Shown: positions 1 through 6,081 of the stretch, piece after piece
Numbering within the stretch: position 1 is the stretch's first letter
How the letters are laid out: each line of letters begins with the position of its first letter
Assembly: GCA_964564475.1 (NCBI GenBank)
Contig: CAZMBM010000090.1
Coordinates: 1-8,723 of the forward strand
Reading direction: 5' to 3'
Origin: CG1-02-35-72 sp964564475
GTDB lineage: Bacteria; Bacteroidota; Bacteroidia; Flavobacteriales; Flavobacteriaceae
DNA length: 8,723 nucleotides
The notes under the pieces: model-generated
Databases searched by the model: none
Seen by the model: only the letters and a program-made list of their open reading frames with translations
Told to the model about the DNA's origin: nothing
Position numbers and translations under genes: made by a program

Positions 1-146
1 ACATCGGTAATCTGACTGCCTTTGGCTTTTTTGATAAACAAAGGATTACCACCCACCGAGGCAAATGCCCGTACAGGTGAATTGACGGCTCCTACCAAAT
101 GGATAAGGCCTTGTTTGTATAATTTTTGTGATTTTTTGAAATTCAT
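1..146 (-). CDS. hemL: Glutamate-1-semialdehyde 2,1-aminomutase, N-terminal part (runs off the left edge)
   Basis: HemL is a PLP-dependent cytoplasmic enzyme that converts glutamate-1-semialdehyde, the product of HemA, to 5-aminolevulinate. Only the first 48 codons are inside the window. The translation from ATG at 146 carries the family signature AVNSPVRAF (about residues 19-27), followed by SVGGNPLFIKKAKG and then ITDV, where family members normally continue into DGNxYIDY. The PLP lysine lies beyond the window. Before the signature this protein has HLVGAVNSP where most relatives I know have IPGGVNSP, so the PGG turn is altered. It lies 52 bp downstream of hemB on the same strand and probably belongs to the same operon, although a hairpin separates the two. 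No Shine-Dalgarno site is visible. The identity is strong despite the short length; completeness cannot be judged. Confidence 0.9.
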   Translation of the reverse strand, partial: MNFKKSQKLYKQGLIHLVGAVNSPVRAFASVGGNPLFIKKAKGSQITD

Positions 147-154
147 GACTTATT

Positions 155-184
155 GTATCAAGTAGTTAGTATTAAGTATCAAGT
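155..184. repeat. Pair of 9-bp direct repeats in the hemB-hemL gap
   Basis: GTATCAAGT occurs at 155-163 and again at 176-184, a period of 21 bp. The similarity continues past both copies as AGTTAGT and CTTAGT. The second copy runs into the left arm of the hairpin at the hemB stop codon. From memory, short repeats of this TTGATACT type are scattered through intergenic regions of some Bacteroidota genomes, but that is not shown here. Function unknown. Confidence 0.5.
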
Positions 185-218
185 CTTAGTGAAAAAAATT
201 ATTTTTTTGCTAAGACTT
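181..218 (-). terminator. Hairpin over the hemB stop codon (weak terminator, attenuator or processing site)
   Basis: AAGTCTTAG (181-189) and CTAAGACTT (210-218) form a perfect 9-bp inverted repeat. Inside it, seven A (192-198) face seven T (202-208) and can extend the stem. The hemB stop codon (199-201) sits at the apex. On the transcribed minus strand no T-tract follows the outer stem, so this is not a classic intrinsic terminator. Because hemL starts only 52 bp downstream, partial termination, mRNA processing or 3'-end protection are all possible. Confidence 0.4.
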
Positions 219-1164
219 TAGCGACTTCTTTGGCAAAATACGAGATAATGATATCGGCACCGGCGCGTTTCATCGACAAAAGGCTTTCCATCATCACACG
301 TTCGCCGTCTATCCAACCCTTTTGTGCAGCGGCTTTTATCATAGCATACTCGCCCGAAACATTGTAGCAAGCCACCGGTTTTTCAGTATTTTCTTTGGTA
401 TCGCGAATAATATCTAAATAAGATAAAGCCGGTTTTACCATTAAAATATCAGCCCCTTCTAAATCGTCATAATTGGCTTCAACCATCGCCTCACGCCTGT
501 TGGCCGGGTCCATTTGATAGGTTCGGCGGTCGCCGAAAGTGGGGGCTGAATCGGCCGCATCTCTAAAGGGTCCGTAAAAAGCCGAACTGTATTTTACGGC
601 ATAAGCCATAATGGGTATGTTGTAAAATCCGGCATCATCTAAGGCAGTACGAATGGTTTCAATAGTGCCATCCATCATGCCCGACGGGGCTACCATATCG
701 GCGCCAGCCTTAACATGAGAGATAACTTGTTTGGCAATATTAGGCAAAGTGGCGTCATTATCTACGTCATTATCATGAATAATGCCACAGTGACCGTGAC
801 TTGTATATTCGCAAAAGCACACATCGGTAATAACATATAAATCGGGATACTTTTGTTTGATATGTCTGATGGCTTTTTGAATGATGCCGTCGTCGTTCCA
901 CGTCTCTGTACCACTGTCGTCCTTTTCGGCAGGAATGCCGAACAACAGAACGGCCGGAATATTTAAAGCCACAACCTCGTCTAACTCTGTATCTATCTTA
1001 TCTAAAGAATAGCGTTTTATACCCGGCATTGAAGGTATTTCTGTAGCAATATTTTTACCTTCTTCAACAAATAAAGGATAGATAAAATCGTCTATGCTTA
1101 ATTTGGTTTCACGAACCAAGCGTCTAATACTTTCTGTCTTTCGTAAGCGTCGTGTTCTGAACAT
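199..1164 (-). CDS. hemB: Porphobilinogen synthase (delta-aminolevulinic acid dehydratase)
   Basis: HemB condenses two 5-aminolevulinate molecules into porphobilinogen in the cytoplasm. The 321-residue protein is full length for the family. It begins with the typical RTRRLRKTESIRRLVRET segment. The metal-binding cysteine cluster DVCFCEYTSHGHCG supplies Cys116, Cys118 and Cys126, which marks the zinc-dependent type rather than the Asp-rich magnesium type. The two Schiff-base lysines are Lys191 (AYAVKYSSAFYGPFR) and Lys244 (LMVKPA). The substrate-binding region GDRRTYQMDPANRREA (211-226) is intact. The start at 1164 is supported by the family N-terminus and by the 6-nt gap to the hemCD stop, which indicates one transcript and probably coupled translation. 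The last codons lie inside a hairpin described separately. No odd features in the protein. Confidence 0.97.
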   Translation of the reverse strand: MFRTRRLRKTESIRRLVRETKLSIDDFIYPLFVEEGKNIATEIPSMPGIKRYSLDKIDTELDEVVALNIPAVLLFGIPAEKDDSGTETWNDDGIIQKAIRHIKQKYPDLYVITDVCFCEYTSHGHCGIIHDNDVDNDATLPNIAKQVISHVKAGADMVAPSGMMDGTIETIRTALDDAGFYNIPIMAYAVKYSSAFYGPFRDAADSAPTFGDRRTYQMDPANRREAMVEANYDDLEGADILMVKPALSYLDIIRDTKENTEKPVACYNVSGEYAMIKAAAQKGWIDGERVMMESLLSMKRAGADIIISYFAKEVAKVLAKK

Positions 1165-1170
1165 ACTTTA

Positions 1171-2757
1171 TTATTTTAAATTGTCATTTACCAATTGTAT
1201 AACTTTTTCTACTGTAGGCATTTTAGCAGTATGTACCTCATTAAAGTATTTTTTAGCTTCTTTGGCCGTGGTTTCACCAATACAATAGGCAGTATAGTTT
1301 GTCGGGTTATTTACAGACAGGTAACTTTTAATGGCCGATGGACTAAAAAACAAAACAGCCGCAAAGTTATCGGTCAATTTTATCGGATTTTGCTGTGTTG
1401 TATAGACTTCTATTTCGGTTAAGTTTTTGTTATTTTTTATAAGTAAGTCGGGTAAATCATCACGTCTTGAATCGCCACAGAAAAATACAACTTCCTCGTT
1501 ATCAGGTATTTTACTTATCAAATATTCGGCTAATTTTAAAGCTGAATTTTCTGAATGAGCGATTTTAGCAATTTTGCTTTCAATCAGTTTTTTGGTACGC
1601 CGACCTACACAATATATATTTTCAAAATGCAAATCGGCTACAGTAAAATTTTCTAAAATTGACTGCACCGCATTCTGACTTGTAAACACAACATGTTTAC
1701 GCATTTGTTTGGCAATTTCGGGCTTTAAGCGGTTGCTTTTAATACGGATAAAATCGCCATACGACACTTTTACACCTTCTTTAAACAAGTCTATTTGGGA
1801 TTTAGACAAAGCTTTGGTTGCGTAAATTTTATGGTCAAAAGTTTCTTTAAGACCTTCTTGTAACAATATCTTTTGTCCGCCTTTTATCAAGACTTCTTTG
1901 GCACATCGTTTTCCCAGGTCTTTATATTCGCTTGTTTTTGCGATTCTACTGACTTCAATTTTCCGTTTACCATCAGTACTCACTAAAACGCCTTTAAAGG
2001 TAATTTCTTCCTCATTAATGTAAGCCAAAGCACCTATGGGTGCTGTGCAGCCGCCTTCAAGTGTATTTAAGAATTCGCGTTCTATACCCACACAAATCTC
2101 TGTTTCTTTATCGTTTAGTTGCTGTATTATTTCTAAGATTTCTGCGTCTTTGGTTAGAGCGGTAATCATAATAACACCTTGGGCAGGTGCCGGAATCATC
2201 CAACTTAGACCTGCGTTATTTCTAGGTGTTTTTTTTATGCGTTGCAATCCGGCAGCAGCAAAGATGGCGCCATCCCAATTACTCTCTTCAAGTTTTTTAA
2301 GGCGTGTATTTACATTACCTCTTAATCCCACGACTGTATGCTCAGGATAACGATTTAACCACTGTGCTTTACGGCGTAAACTACCTGTTGCAATAATGGC
2401 ATGCTTTTTAGCCATAAACTCTAAATTATTTTTGTAAACTACAATGTCGTTATGACTAGCCCGTTCTAATACAGCGGCTTGAACAATACCTTCCGGCAAA
2501 ACTGTAGGGACATCTTTTAAAGAATGTACGGCTATATCTATCTTCCCATCGAGCATAGCGACGTCTAGATTTCGTGTAAAAACACCTACAATTCCTAATT
2601 CGTAAAGTGGTTTGTCTAAGACTTTATCGCCTTTAGAATCTATTTTTATAATTTGACTCTTAATATTTAAGTTTTCAAGTTGCGATTGTACTAATTTTGC
2701 CTGCCACATAGCCAGCTCACTAGAGCGGGTGCCAATTCTAATTATTCTTTCGTTCAT
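1171..2757 (-). CDS. hemCD: Fused hydroxymethylbilane synthase / uroporphyrinogen-III synthase
   Basis: One 528-residue protein joins two consecutive enzymes. Residues about 1-305 are HemC: RIGTRSSELAMWQAK at the start, catalytic Asp82 in HSLKDVPT, TGSLRRKAQW, GLRGNVNTRL, and Cys237 in LEGGCTAPIGA, which anchors the dipyrromethane cofactor. Residues about 306-528 are HemD: VFTSQNAVQSIL (357-368), IYCVGRRTKKL, VVFFCGDSRRDDLP, VYTTQQNPI, LFFSPSAIKSYL and YCIGETTAKEAK. HemC polymerises four porphobilinogens to hydroxymethylbilane, which is unstable and cyclises to the wrong isomer unless HemD closes it to uroporphyrinogen III; a fusion could favour channelling (inference). HemC alone is about 300 residues and HemD about 230-250, so both halves are near full length. 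The start ATG overlaps the hemA stop as ATGA, implying coupled translation. HemD sequences are always divergent, so the C-terminal call rests on motif order and position; I find it convincing. Confidence 0.95.
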   Translation of the reverse strand: MNERIIRIGTRSSELAMWQAKLVQSQLENLNIKSQIIKIDSKGDKVLDKPLYELGIVGVFTRNLDVAMLDGKIDIAVHSLKDVPTVLPEGIVQAAVLERASHNDIVVYKNNLEFMAKKHAIIATGSLRRKAQWLNRYPEHTVVGLRGNVNTRLKKLEESNWDGAIFAAAGLQRIKKTPRNNAGLSWMIPAPAQGVIMITALTKDAEILEIIQQLNDKETEICVGIEREFLNTLEGGCTAPIGALAYINEEEITFKGVLVSTDGKRKIEVSRIAKTSEYKDLGKRCAKEVLIKGGQKILLQEGLKETFDHKIYATKALSKSQIDLFKEGVKVSYGDFIRIKSNRLKPEIAKQMRKHVVFTSQNAVQSILENFTVADLHFENIYCVGRRTKKLIESKIAKIAHSENSALKLAEYLISKIPDNEEVVFFCGDSRRDDLPDLLIKNNKNLTEIEVYTTQQNPIKLTDNFAAVLFFSPSAIKSYLSVNNPTNYTAYCIGETTAKEAKKYFNEVHTAKMPTVEKVIQLVNDNLK

Positions 2758-3998
2758 AATACTTCTTCGAACTCAAATACCCTTCGCATAACATCTATAC
2801 TTTTACCTATTTGAGTGTTGTCTTGTTTTAAATGTTTTGCGAATTTTGTGGTGATTTTTTGAATTAAATGCGATGTAATTAACGCCGCTTGTTCGGTATC
2901 AAAGTTAGGGTTTTTCTTTTTATAAAAATCAATACCTTCATTTTGTAAAATCTCTAAAGACTTTTTTAATTCAAGTATGGCCGGAGTATGTTTCCTACCA
3001 CTGATCCATTCTAGTAATCCCGTTTTATTCTCTTCAATTATGGCTTCTGCCAAAGGTATTTGTTCGCGTCGTAAAGCCAAAGTTTTATCGGTTATTTTAG
3101 ACAACTCATCAACATCAACCAAGGTTATGTTTTTATTATTCCGAATGTGTGATTCTACATTCCTCGGCATAGATAAATCTATAATTATCAGTTTTTTATC
3201 TCTTGATATATGCTCTTGTGTAACAGTTGGTTTTGAAGCGCCGGTAGCCACAATAAGTATATCGGCCTTGGCAATTTCCTCTTTGAGATTTTCTTCTTTT
3301 TTGGCTACCAAATTATACTGTTCGGCAAAGTGTTGTGCTTTTGAGTAGGTTCTGTTCATAAGAACAACATTATCCAAGGTCATGTATTCTTTAATATTTA
3401 AAACAGTGTGTTTTCCTATAGTACCCAAACCGTATAACAGCACTTTTTTAGATTTTAAATCTTTGATGTTTTCTTGTAGATATTGTATGGCCGCATATGA
3501 TACCGTAGTTGTTCCCGAACTTAATTTAGTTTGATTTTTAACTTGTTTACTCGCATGCAATGCCGCATTAAAAAGGCGTTCTAAAAACATATTTATAACG
3601 CCCAGTTCTTTAGCCTGATTAAAAGCTTCTTTTATTTGGCCAACTATTTCGTAATCGCCCAAAATTTGACTGTCTAAACCTGTTGCAATTCTAAATGCGT
3701 AGTTTATGGCTTGATTGCTTTTATAAATATGCGATACCTTTATAAAATCATCAACGGTACCGTTAGAATAGTTACACAGTTCTTCAATAAGTTCAAATGG
3801 GTGTTTTGCAAAACCAAAAATTTCGACGCGATTACAGGTAGATAATACTAAAACACCTTCACTTCCTTTTTTATTTATTGCCTTTAAAAGTTTTATTTGA
3901 TTTTCTTTTGAAATACTAAATTGGCTTCTCATACATACATCGGCTTTTTTATAACTTAAGCCTACATTATAAAACTTCATTACAGTATTTTCATCCAT
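2754..3998 (-). CDS. hemA: Glutamyl-tRNA reductase
   Basis: HemA reduces the glutamate on charged tRNA-Glu to glutamate-1-semialdehyde with NADPH, the first committed and usually rate-controlling step of C5-pathway heme synthesis. The 414-residue protein has the expected three parts. The catalytic domain holds VLSTCNRVEIF with nucleophile Cys55, then GLDSQILGDYEIVGQIKEA (107-125). The Rossmann domain holds the nucleotide-binding loop GLGTIG (190-195), VVLMNRT and IDLSMPRNV. A helical dimerisation domain follows to the end. It is the promoter-proximal gene of the leftward operon and its stop overlaps the hemCD start by 4 nt. The start at 3998 has no Shine-Dalgarno site. A second Met six codons in (codon at 3978-3980, reading MKFYNVGLSYKKA) is a credible alternative start, since the conserved part begins just after it. 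It faces the AraC-type regulator across a 175-bp gap. Confidence 0.97.
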   Translation of the reverse strand: MDENTVMKFYNVGLSYKKADVCMRSQFSISKENQIKLLKAINKKGSEGVLVLSTCNRVEIFGFAKHPFELIEELCNYSNGTVDDFIKVSHIYKSNQAINYAFRIATGLDSQILGDYEIVGQIKEAFNQAKELGVINMFLERLFNAALHASKQVKNQTKLSSGTTTVSYAAIQYLQENIKDLKSKKVLLYGLGTIGKHTVLNIKEYMTLDNVVLMNRTYSKAQHFAEQYNLVAKKEENLKEEIAKADILIVATGASKPTVTQEHISRDKKLIIIDLSMPRNVESHIRNNKNITLVDVDELSKITDKTLALRREQIPLAEAIIEENKTGLLEWISGRKHTPAILELKKSLEILQNEGIDFYKKKNPNFDTEQAALITSHLIQKITTKFAKHLKQDNTQIGKSIDVMRRVFEFEEVL

Positions 3999-4017
3999 AA
4001 TTTTTTAATTTACATTG

Positions 4018-4042
4018 CAAATTTACAACTATCTTTTTCAAA
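4018..4042 (-). promoter_or_regulatory. Candidate hemA operon promoter (Bacteroidota type)
   Basis: Read on the minus strand, TAAATTTG at 4018-4025 fits the Bacteroidota -7 consensus TAnnTTTG. A TTTG at 4039-4042 could serve as the -33 element, but the spacing is only 13 nt, shorter than usual, so the upstream element is doubtful. Transcription would begin near 4012, leaving a leader of roughly 14 nt before the hemA ATG. The -7 box overlaps one of the ATTTACA repeats. Confidence 0.4.
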
Positions 4043-4075
4043 AATATTACGCTAAAAGAACTTTAAATAGCGCCA

Positions 4076-4104
4076 TTGGTTATTAAATAAATTTTGTATA
4101 TTTG
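4076..4104 (+). promoter_or_regulatory. Candidate promoter of the araC-hemH-hemJ operon (Bacteroidota type)
   Basis: TATATTTG at 4097-4104 matches the -7 consensus TAnnTTTG exactly, and TTG at 4076-4078 lies 18 nt upstream where the -33 element belongs. This is the best promoter match in the window. Transcription would start around 4110, giving a leader of about 60 nt with a run of nine T (4137-4145) and the start-codon hairpin. Confidence 0.6.
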
Positions 4105-4154
4105 CTTACAATAATGCTGATTTACAGCTTATAAACTTTTTTTTTAATTAATAT

Positions 4155-4184
4155 ATGACAAATATCATCTTTTATGATATATAA
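4155..4184 (+). other. Possible 9-codon leader ORF overlapping the regulator start
   Basis: ATG at 4155-4157 opens a reading frame of nine codons (MTNIIFYDI) ending in TAA at 4182-4184, in a different frame from the regulator and overlapping its first codons. Ribosomes terminating there would be placed next to the regulator's ATG at 4174 and would unfold the start-codon hairpin. There is no Shine-Dalgarno site and no independent support for its translation. Confidence 0.2.
4162..4180 (+). promoter_or_regulatory. Inverted repeat enclosing the regulator's start codon
   Basis: ATATCAT (4162-4168) and ATGATAT (4174-4180) are perfect 7-bp complements with a 5-nt loop. The ATG of the regulator gene (4174-4176) is in the right arm, so in mRNA this stem would sequester it. 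The repeat is flanked by two copies of ACAAATAT (4158-4165 and 4184-4191). It could be a translational control hairpin or an autoregulatory DNA site; the stem is short and A/T-rich, so it may also be inert. Confidence 0.35.
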
Positions 4185-5073
4185 CAAATATAGCGACAAA
4201 AACCCTACCGTTTTTTTTGATGATCCCGAAAAAAAATCGGTTTTAGTCATTGAAAATAACGGCGTTGAAAATTTGCACGAAGAGCAACAAATAAGCGCAG
4301 ACTACATTCAATTTTATTTTTGCTTAAAAGGCGCCTCTAAAGTCGCTTTTAACATGCCTCATTGCAGTATAGAACTCAAAGCTTATAATTCTTGCTTTAC
4401 TTTTTTTAAAGCCGACAAGATGAATTTGTTTTTCGATTTACAACCCAATACAATTTTAGTGGGTATTTTGTTTAAGGTAAATCATTTTCATGAATTATTC
4501 TCTGATGTAGATGGCGATAATTTTCCTATTCAGAATTTTGACACCAATCAAACCATCTTACAAACAAAATCTATTTCATCTGAAATTGCCAATTCTGTTG
4601 AACAACTTATTTCGCGTGACATTAACTCCTCGTTTAAAAAACTATATGTCAGAGGCAAAGTTTTTGAGATTTTAAGTCTCTATTTTAACGAAACCTTTAA
4701 CGAAAATGTTGAACAATGCCCCTTTGTAGATAATTCAGACGAAATTGTTAAAATTAAAAAAGCCCGTGAACTGCTTATTAAAGATTTTAACAATGACCCC
4801 ACTCTCGAAAGTTTATCAAAAGATATTGGGCTCAATATTAAAAAATTAAAAATCGGATTTAAAGAACTTTACGGCATGCCTGTATTTACCTATCTTTACC
4901 ACTATAAAATGGATTATGCTCGTAAATTATTAGACCTTAAAAAGCAAAATATTAATGAAGTTGCCAATATAGTTGGCTACAGTTCTGCCACCCACTTTAT
5001 AGCGGCTTTTAAGCGCAAATTTGGCATCACACCCAAACAATATTCACTAACTAAATCGCAAATAATTGACTAA
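4174..5073 (+). CDS. AraC-family transcriptional regulator of the heme gene cluster
   Basis: This is a 299-residue DNA-binding protein. Residues about 195-290 form a C-terminal AraC/XylS domain with two helix-turn-helix motifs: the first around LESLSKDIGLNIKKLKIGFK (211-230), the second around INEVANIVGYSSATHFIAAF (260-279), closed by the signature KRKFGITPKQY. The N-terminal 180 residues are a likely sensor region without a confident family match. KLYVRGKVFEILSLYFNE (156-173) resembles the linker of siderophore regulators such as PchR. Cysteines at 50, 64, 74 and 182 could bind a ligand, but nothing proves it. The gene is first in an operon with hemH and hemJ and diverges from hemA, so control of heme synthesis in response to heme, porphyrin or iron is the natural inference. 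An A8/T8 hairpin lies in codons 12-23. The start rests on reading-frame extent; an ATG at 4155 is in another frame. Confidence 0.9.
   Translation: MIYNKYSDKNPTVFFDDPEKKSVLVIENNGVENLHEEQQISADYIQFYFCLKGASKVAFNMPHCSIELKAYNSCFTFFKADKMNLFFDLQPNTILVGILFKVNHFHELFSDVDGDNFPIQNFDTNQTILQTKSISSEIANSVEQLISRDINSSFKKLYVRGKVFEILSLYFNETFNENVEQCPFVDNSDEIVKIKKARELLIKDFNNDPTLESLSKDIGLNIKKLKIGFKELYGMPVFTYLYHYKMDYARKLLDLKKQNINEVANIVGYSSATHFIAAFKRKFGITPKQYSLTKSQIID
4207..4244 (+). terminator. A8/T8 hairpin early in the regulator gene (possible intragenic attenuator)
   Basis: ACCG followed by eight T (4207-4218) can pair with eight A, one unpaired T, and CGGT (4229-4241), around a 10-nt loop (4219-4228). That is a 12-bp stem with one bulge, and T at 4241-4244 supplies a short U-run. 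It begins 33 nt after the start codon. The shape is that of a weak intrinsic terminator, which would act only when translation of the gene is poor. It may simply reflect Phe-Phe and Lys-Lys codons. Confidence 0.3.
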
Positions 5074-6079
5074 AAAAGGCGCCCTATTGGTCAATCTCGG
5101 TTCACCCGAGAGCCCCAATCCAAAAGATGTAAAAAAGTATTTGGATGAATTTTTAATGGACAAACGGGTTATTGATATGCCTTATATCTCTCGCTTTTTA
5201 CTCGTAAAGGGTATTATTTTGAATACACGTCCTAAAAAATCGGCCAAAGCTTATCAAAAGATTTGGACAAACGAAGGTTCTCCTTTAATTGTTTTTTCAG
5301 AAAAATTACTCAAAAAAGTTCAAAACAATAGCTCTATCCCTGTAGCATTGGCTATGCGGTACGGTAAACCGTCTTTAAAAAGTGGTATAGAACAATTGGT
5401 TGCTCAAGGCGTGACCAATATTTTTCTTATACCCTTGTACCCACAATTTGCTATGGCCACAACCGAGACCATAACAGCCTTAGCTCAAAAAATTGTAGAC
5501 AAACATTTTTCACATGTCAATCTAAGCTCGTTACCCGCATTTTACAACAAACCCGATTATATTGAGGTATTGAGCAACAACATTGACAAACACCTAAAAA
5601 CACAAAAGCCCGAACACCTTCTTTTTTCGTTTCACGGTGTCCCCGAAAGGCATATTAAAAAATCAGATATCACAAAATCACATTGTAAAATAGATGGCAG
5701 TTGCTGTCAAACCAAATCGCCCGCCCATGAATTTTGCTACCGCCATCAGTGCTATGAAACCACACGTTTGGTAGCGCAAAAACTCAGACTAAAAGAAGAC
5801 GCTTACAGTGTTTCTTTTCAATCGCGTTTGGGACGTGACCCTTGGTTACGACCTTACACCGATAAAACCATTGAAAATTTAGCCAAAAGTGGTTTAAAAA
5901 ATTTAGCAGTGGTTACACCAGCCTTTGTAGCCGATTGTTTAGAAACTTTAGAAGAAATAGGCATGGAAGCCAAACAGTCTTTTTTAGAAAATGGCGGCAA
6001 AATATTTAACACCATTCCGTGTTTAAATGACGATACCGCTTGGGCACAAACACTTGCTCGTTGGATTGAAAAAAATTAA
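5066..6079 (+). CDS. hemH: Ferrochelatase
   Basis: HemH inserts ferrous iron into protoporphyrin IX, or metal into the coproporphyrin analogue in other lineages, at the cytoplasm/membrane interface. The 337-residue protein starts with KGALLVNLGSPESP (4-17), has catalytic His190 in LLFSFHGVPERHI, SFQSRLGRDPWLRPYT (250-265), and the metal-site Glu293 in VADCLETLEEIG. Residues 207-229 form a Cys-rich insert with Cys207, 213, 214, 224 and 229 (C-x5-C-C-x9-C-x4-C), which could ligate an iron-sulfur cluster as in some characterised bacterial ferrochelatases. The start must be TTG at 5066: an in-frame TAA lies directly before it at 5063-5065, and any later start would cut the conserved first strand. 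It overlaps the regulator's end by 8 nt (TTGACTAA), suggesting translational coupling, and hemJ follows after 2 nt. Confidence 0.96.
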   Translation: MTKKGALLVNLGSPESPNPKDVKKYLDEFLMDKRVIDMPYISRFLLVKGIILNTRPKKSAKAYQKIWTNEGSPLIVFSEKLLKKVQNNSSIPVALAMRYGKPSLKSGIEQLVAQGVTNIFLIPLYPQFAMATTETITALAQKIVDKHFSHVNLSSLPAFYNKPDYIEVLSNNIDKHLKTQKPEHLLFSFHGVPERHIKKSDITKSHCKIDGSCCQTKSPAHEFCYRHQCYETTRLVAQKLRLKEDAYSVSFQSRLGRDPWLRPYTDKTIENLAKSGLKNLAVVTPAFVADCLETLEEIGMEAKQSFLENGGKIFNTIPCLNDDTAWAQTLARWIEKN

Positions 6080-6081
6080 TT

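Larger units (their letters stand above)
4008..4126. repeat. Three copies of ATTTACA in the divergent control region (candidate operator)
   Basis: ATTTACA occurs on the plus strand at 4008-4014, 4021-4027 and 4120-4126. The first two are 13 bp apart and extend to the octamer AATTTACA; they lie on and just downstream of the proposed hemA -7 box. The third is just downstream of the proposed start of the regulator transcript. A partial copy, CTTACA, is at 4105-4110. AraC-family proteins often bind directly repeated sites, so these are candidate operators. In DNA this AT-rich, chance repeats are common, so support is modest. Confidence 0.3.

Noticed and set aside
1094..1422. Two short plus-strand frames across the hemB-hemCD junction (1094-1288 and 1195-1422)
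   Set aside because: They overlap each other and two conserved genes on the opposite strand and show no protein family features.
2036..2350. Open frame of 104 codons on the plus strand opposite hemCD
   Set aside because: It is antisense to a well-conserved coding region, has no family motifs and no start signals; it reflects codon bias of the true gene.
2977..3348. Open frame of 123 codons on the plus strand opposite hemA
   Set aside because: Antisense to the conserved Rossmann and dimerisation parts of hemA, with hydrophobic/Ser-rich composition typical of a shadow frame.
4080..4090. Palindrome TTATTAAATAA between the -33 and -7 elements of the regulator promoter
   Set aside because: Perfect but made only of A and T, so expected by chance in this spacer; not listed as an operator.
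4116..4145. GCTG/CAGC mini-hairpin followed by nine T in the regulator leader
   Set aside because: Only a 4-bp stem, with 8 nt between stem and T-run; too weak to call a leader terminator, though the T-run is notable.
3999..4173. Possible small RNA or riboswitch in the divergent gap
   Set aside because: Only about 175 bp with two promoters to fit; no conserved riboswitch core or stable GC-containing structure seen.
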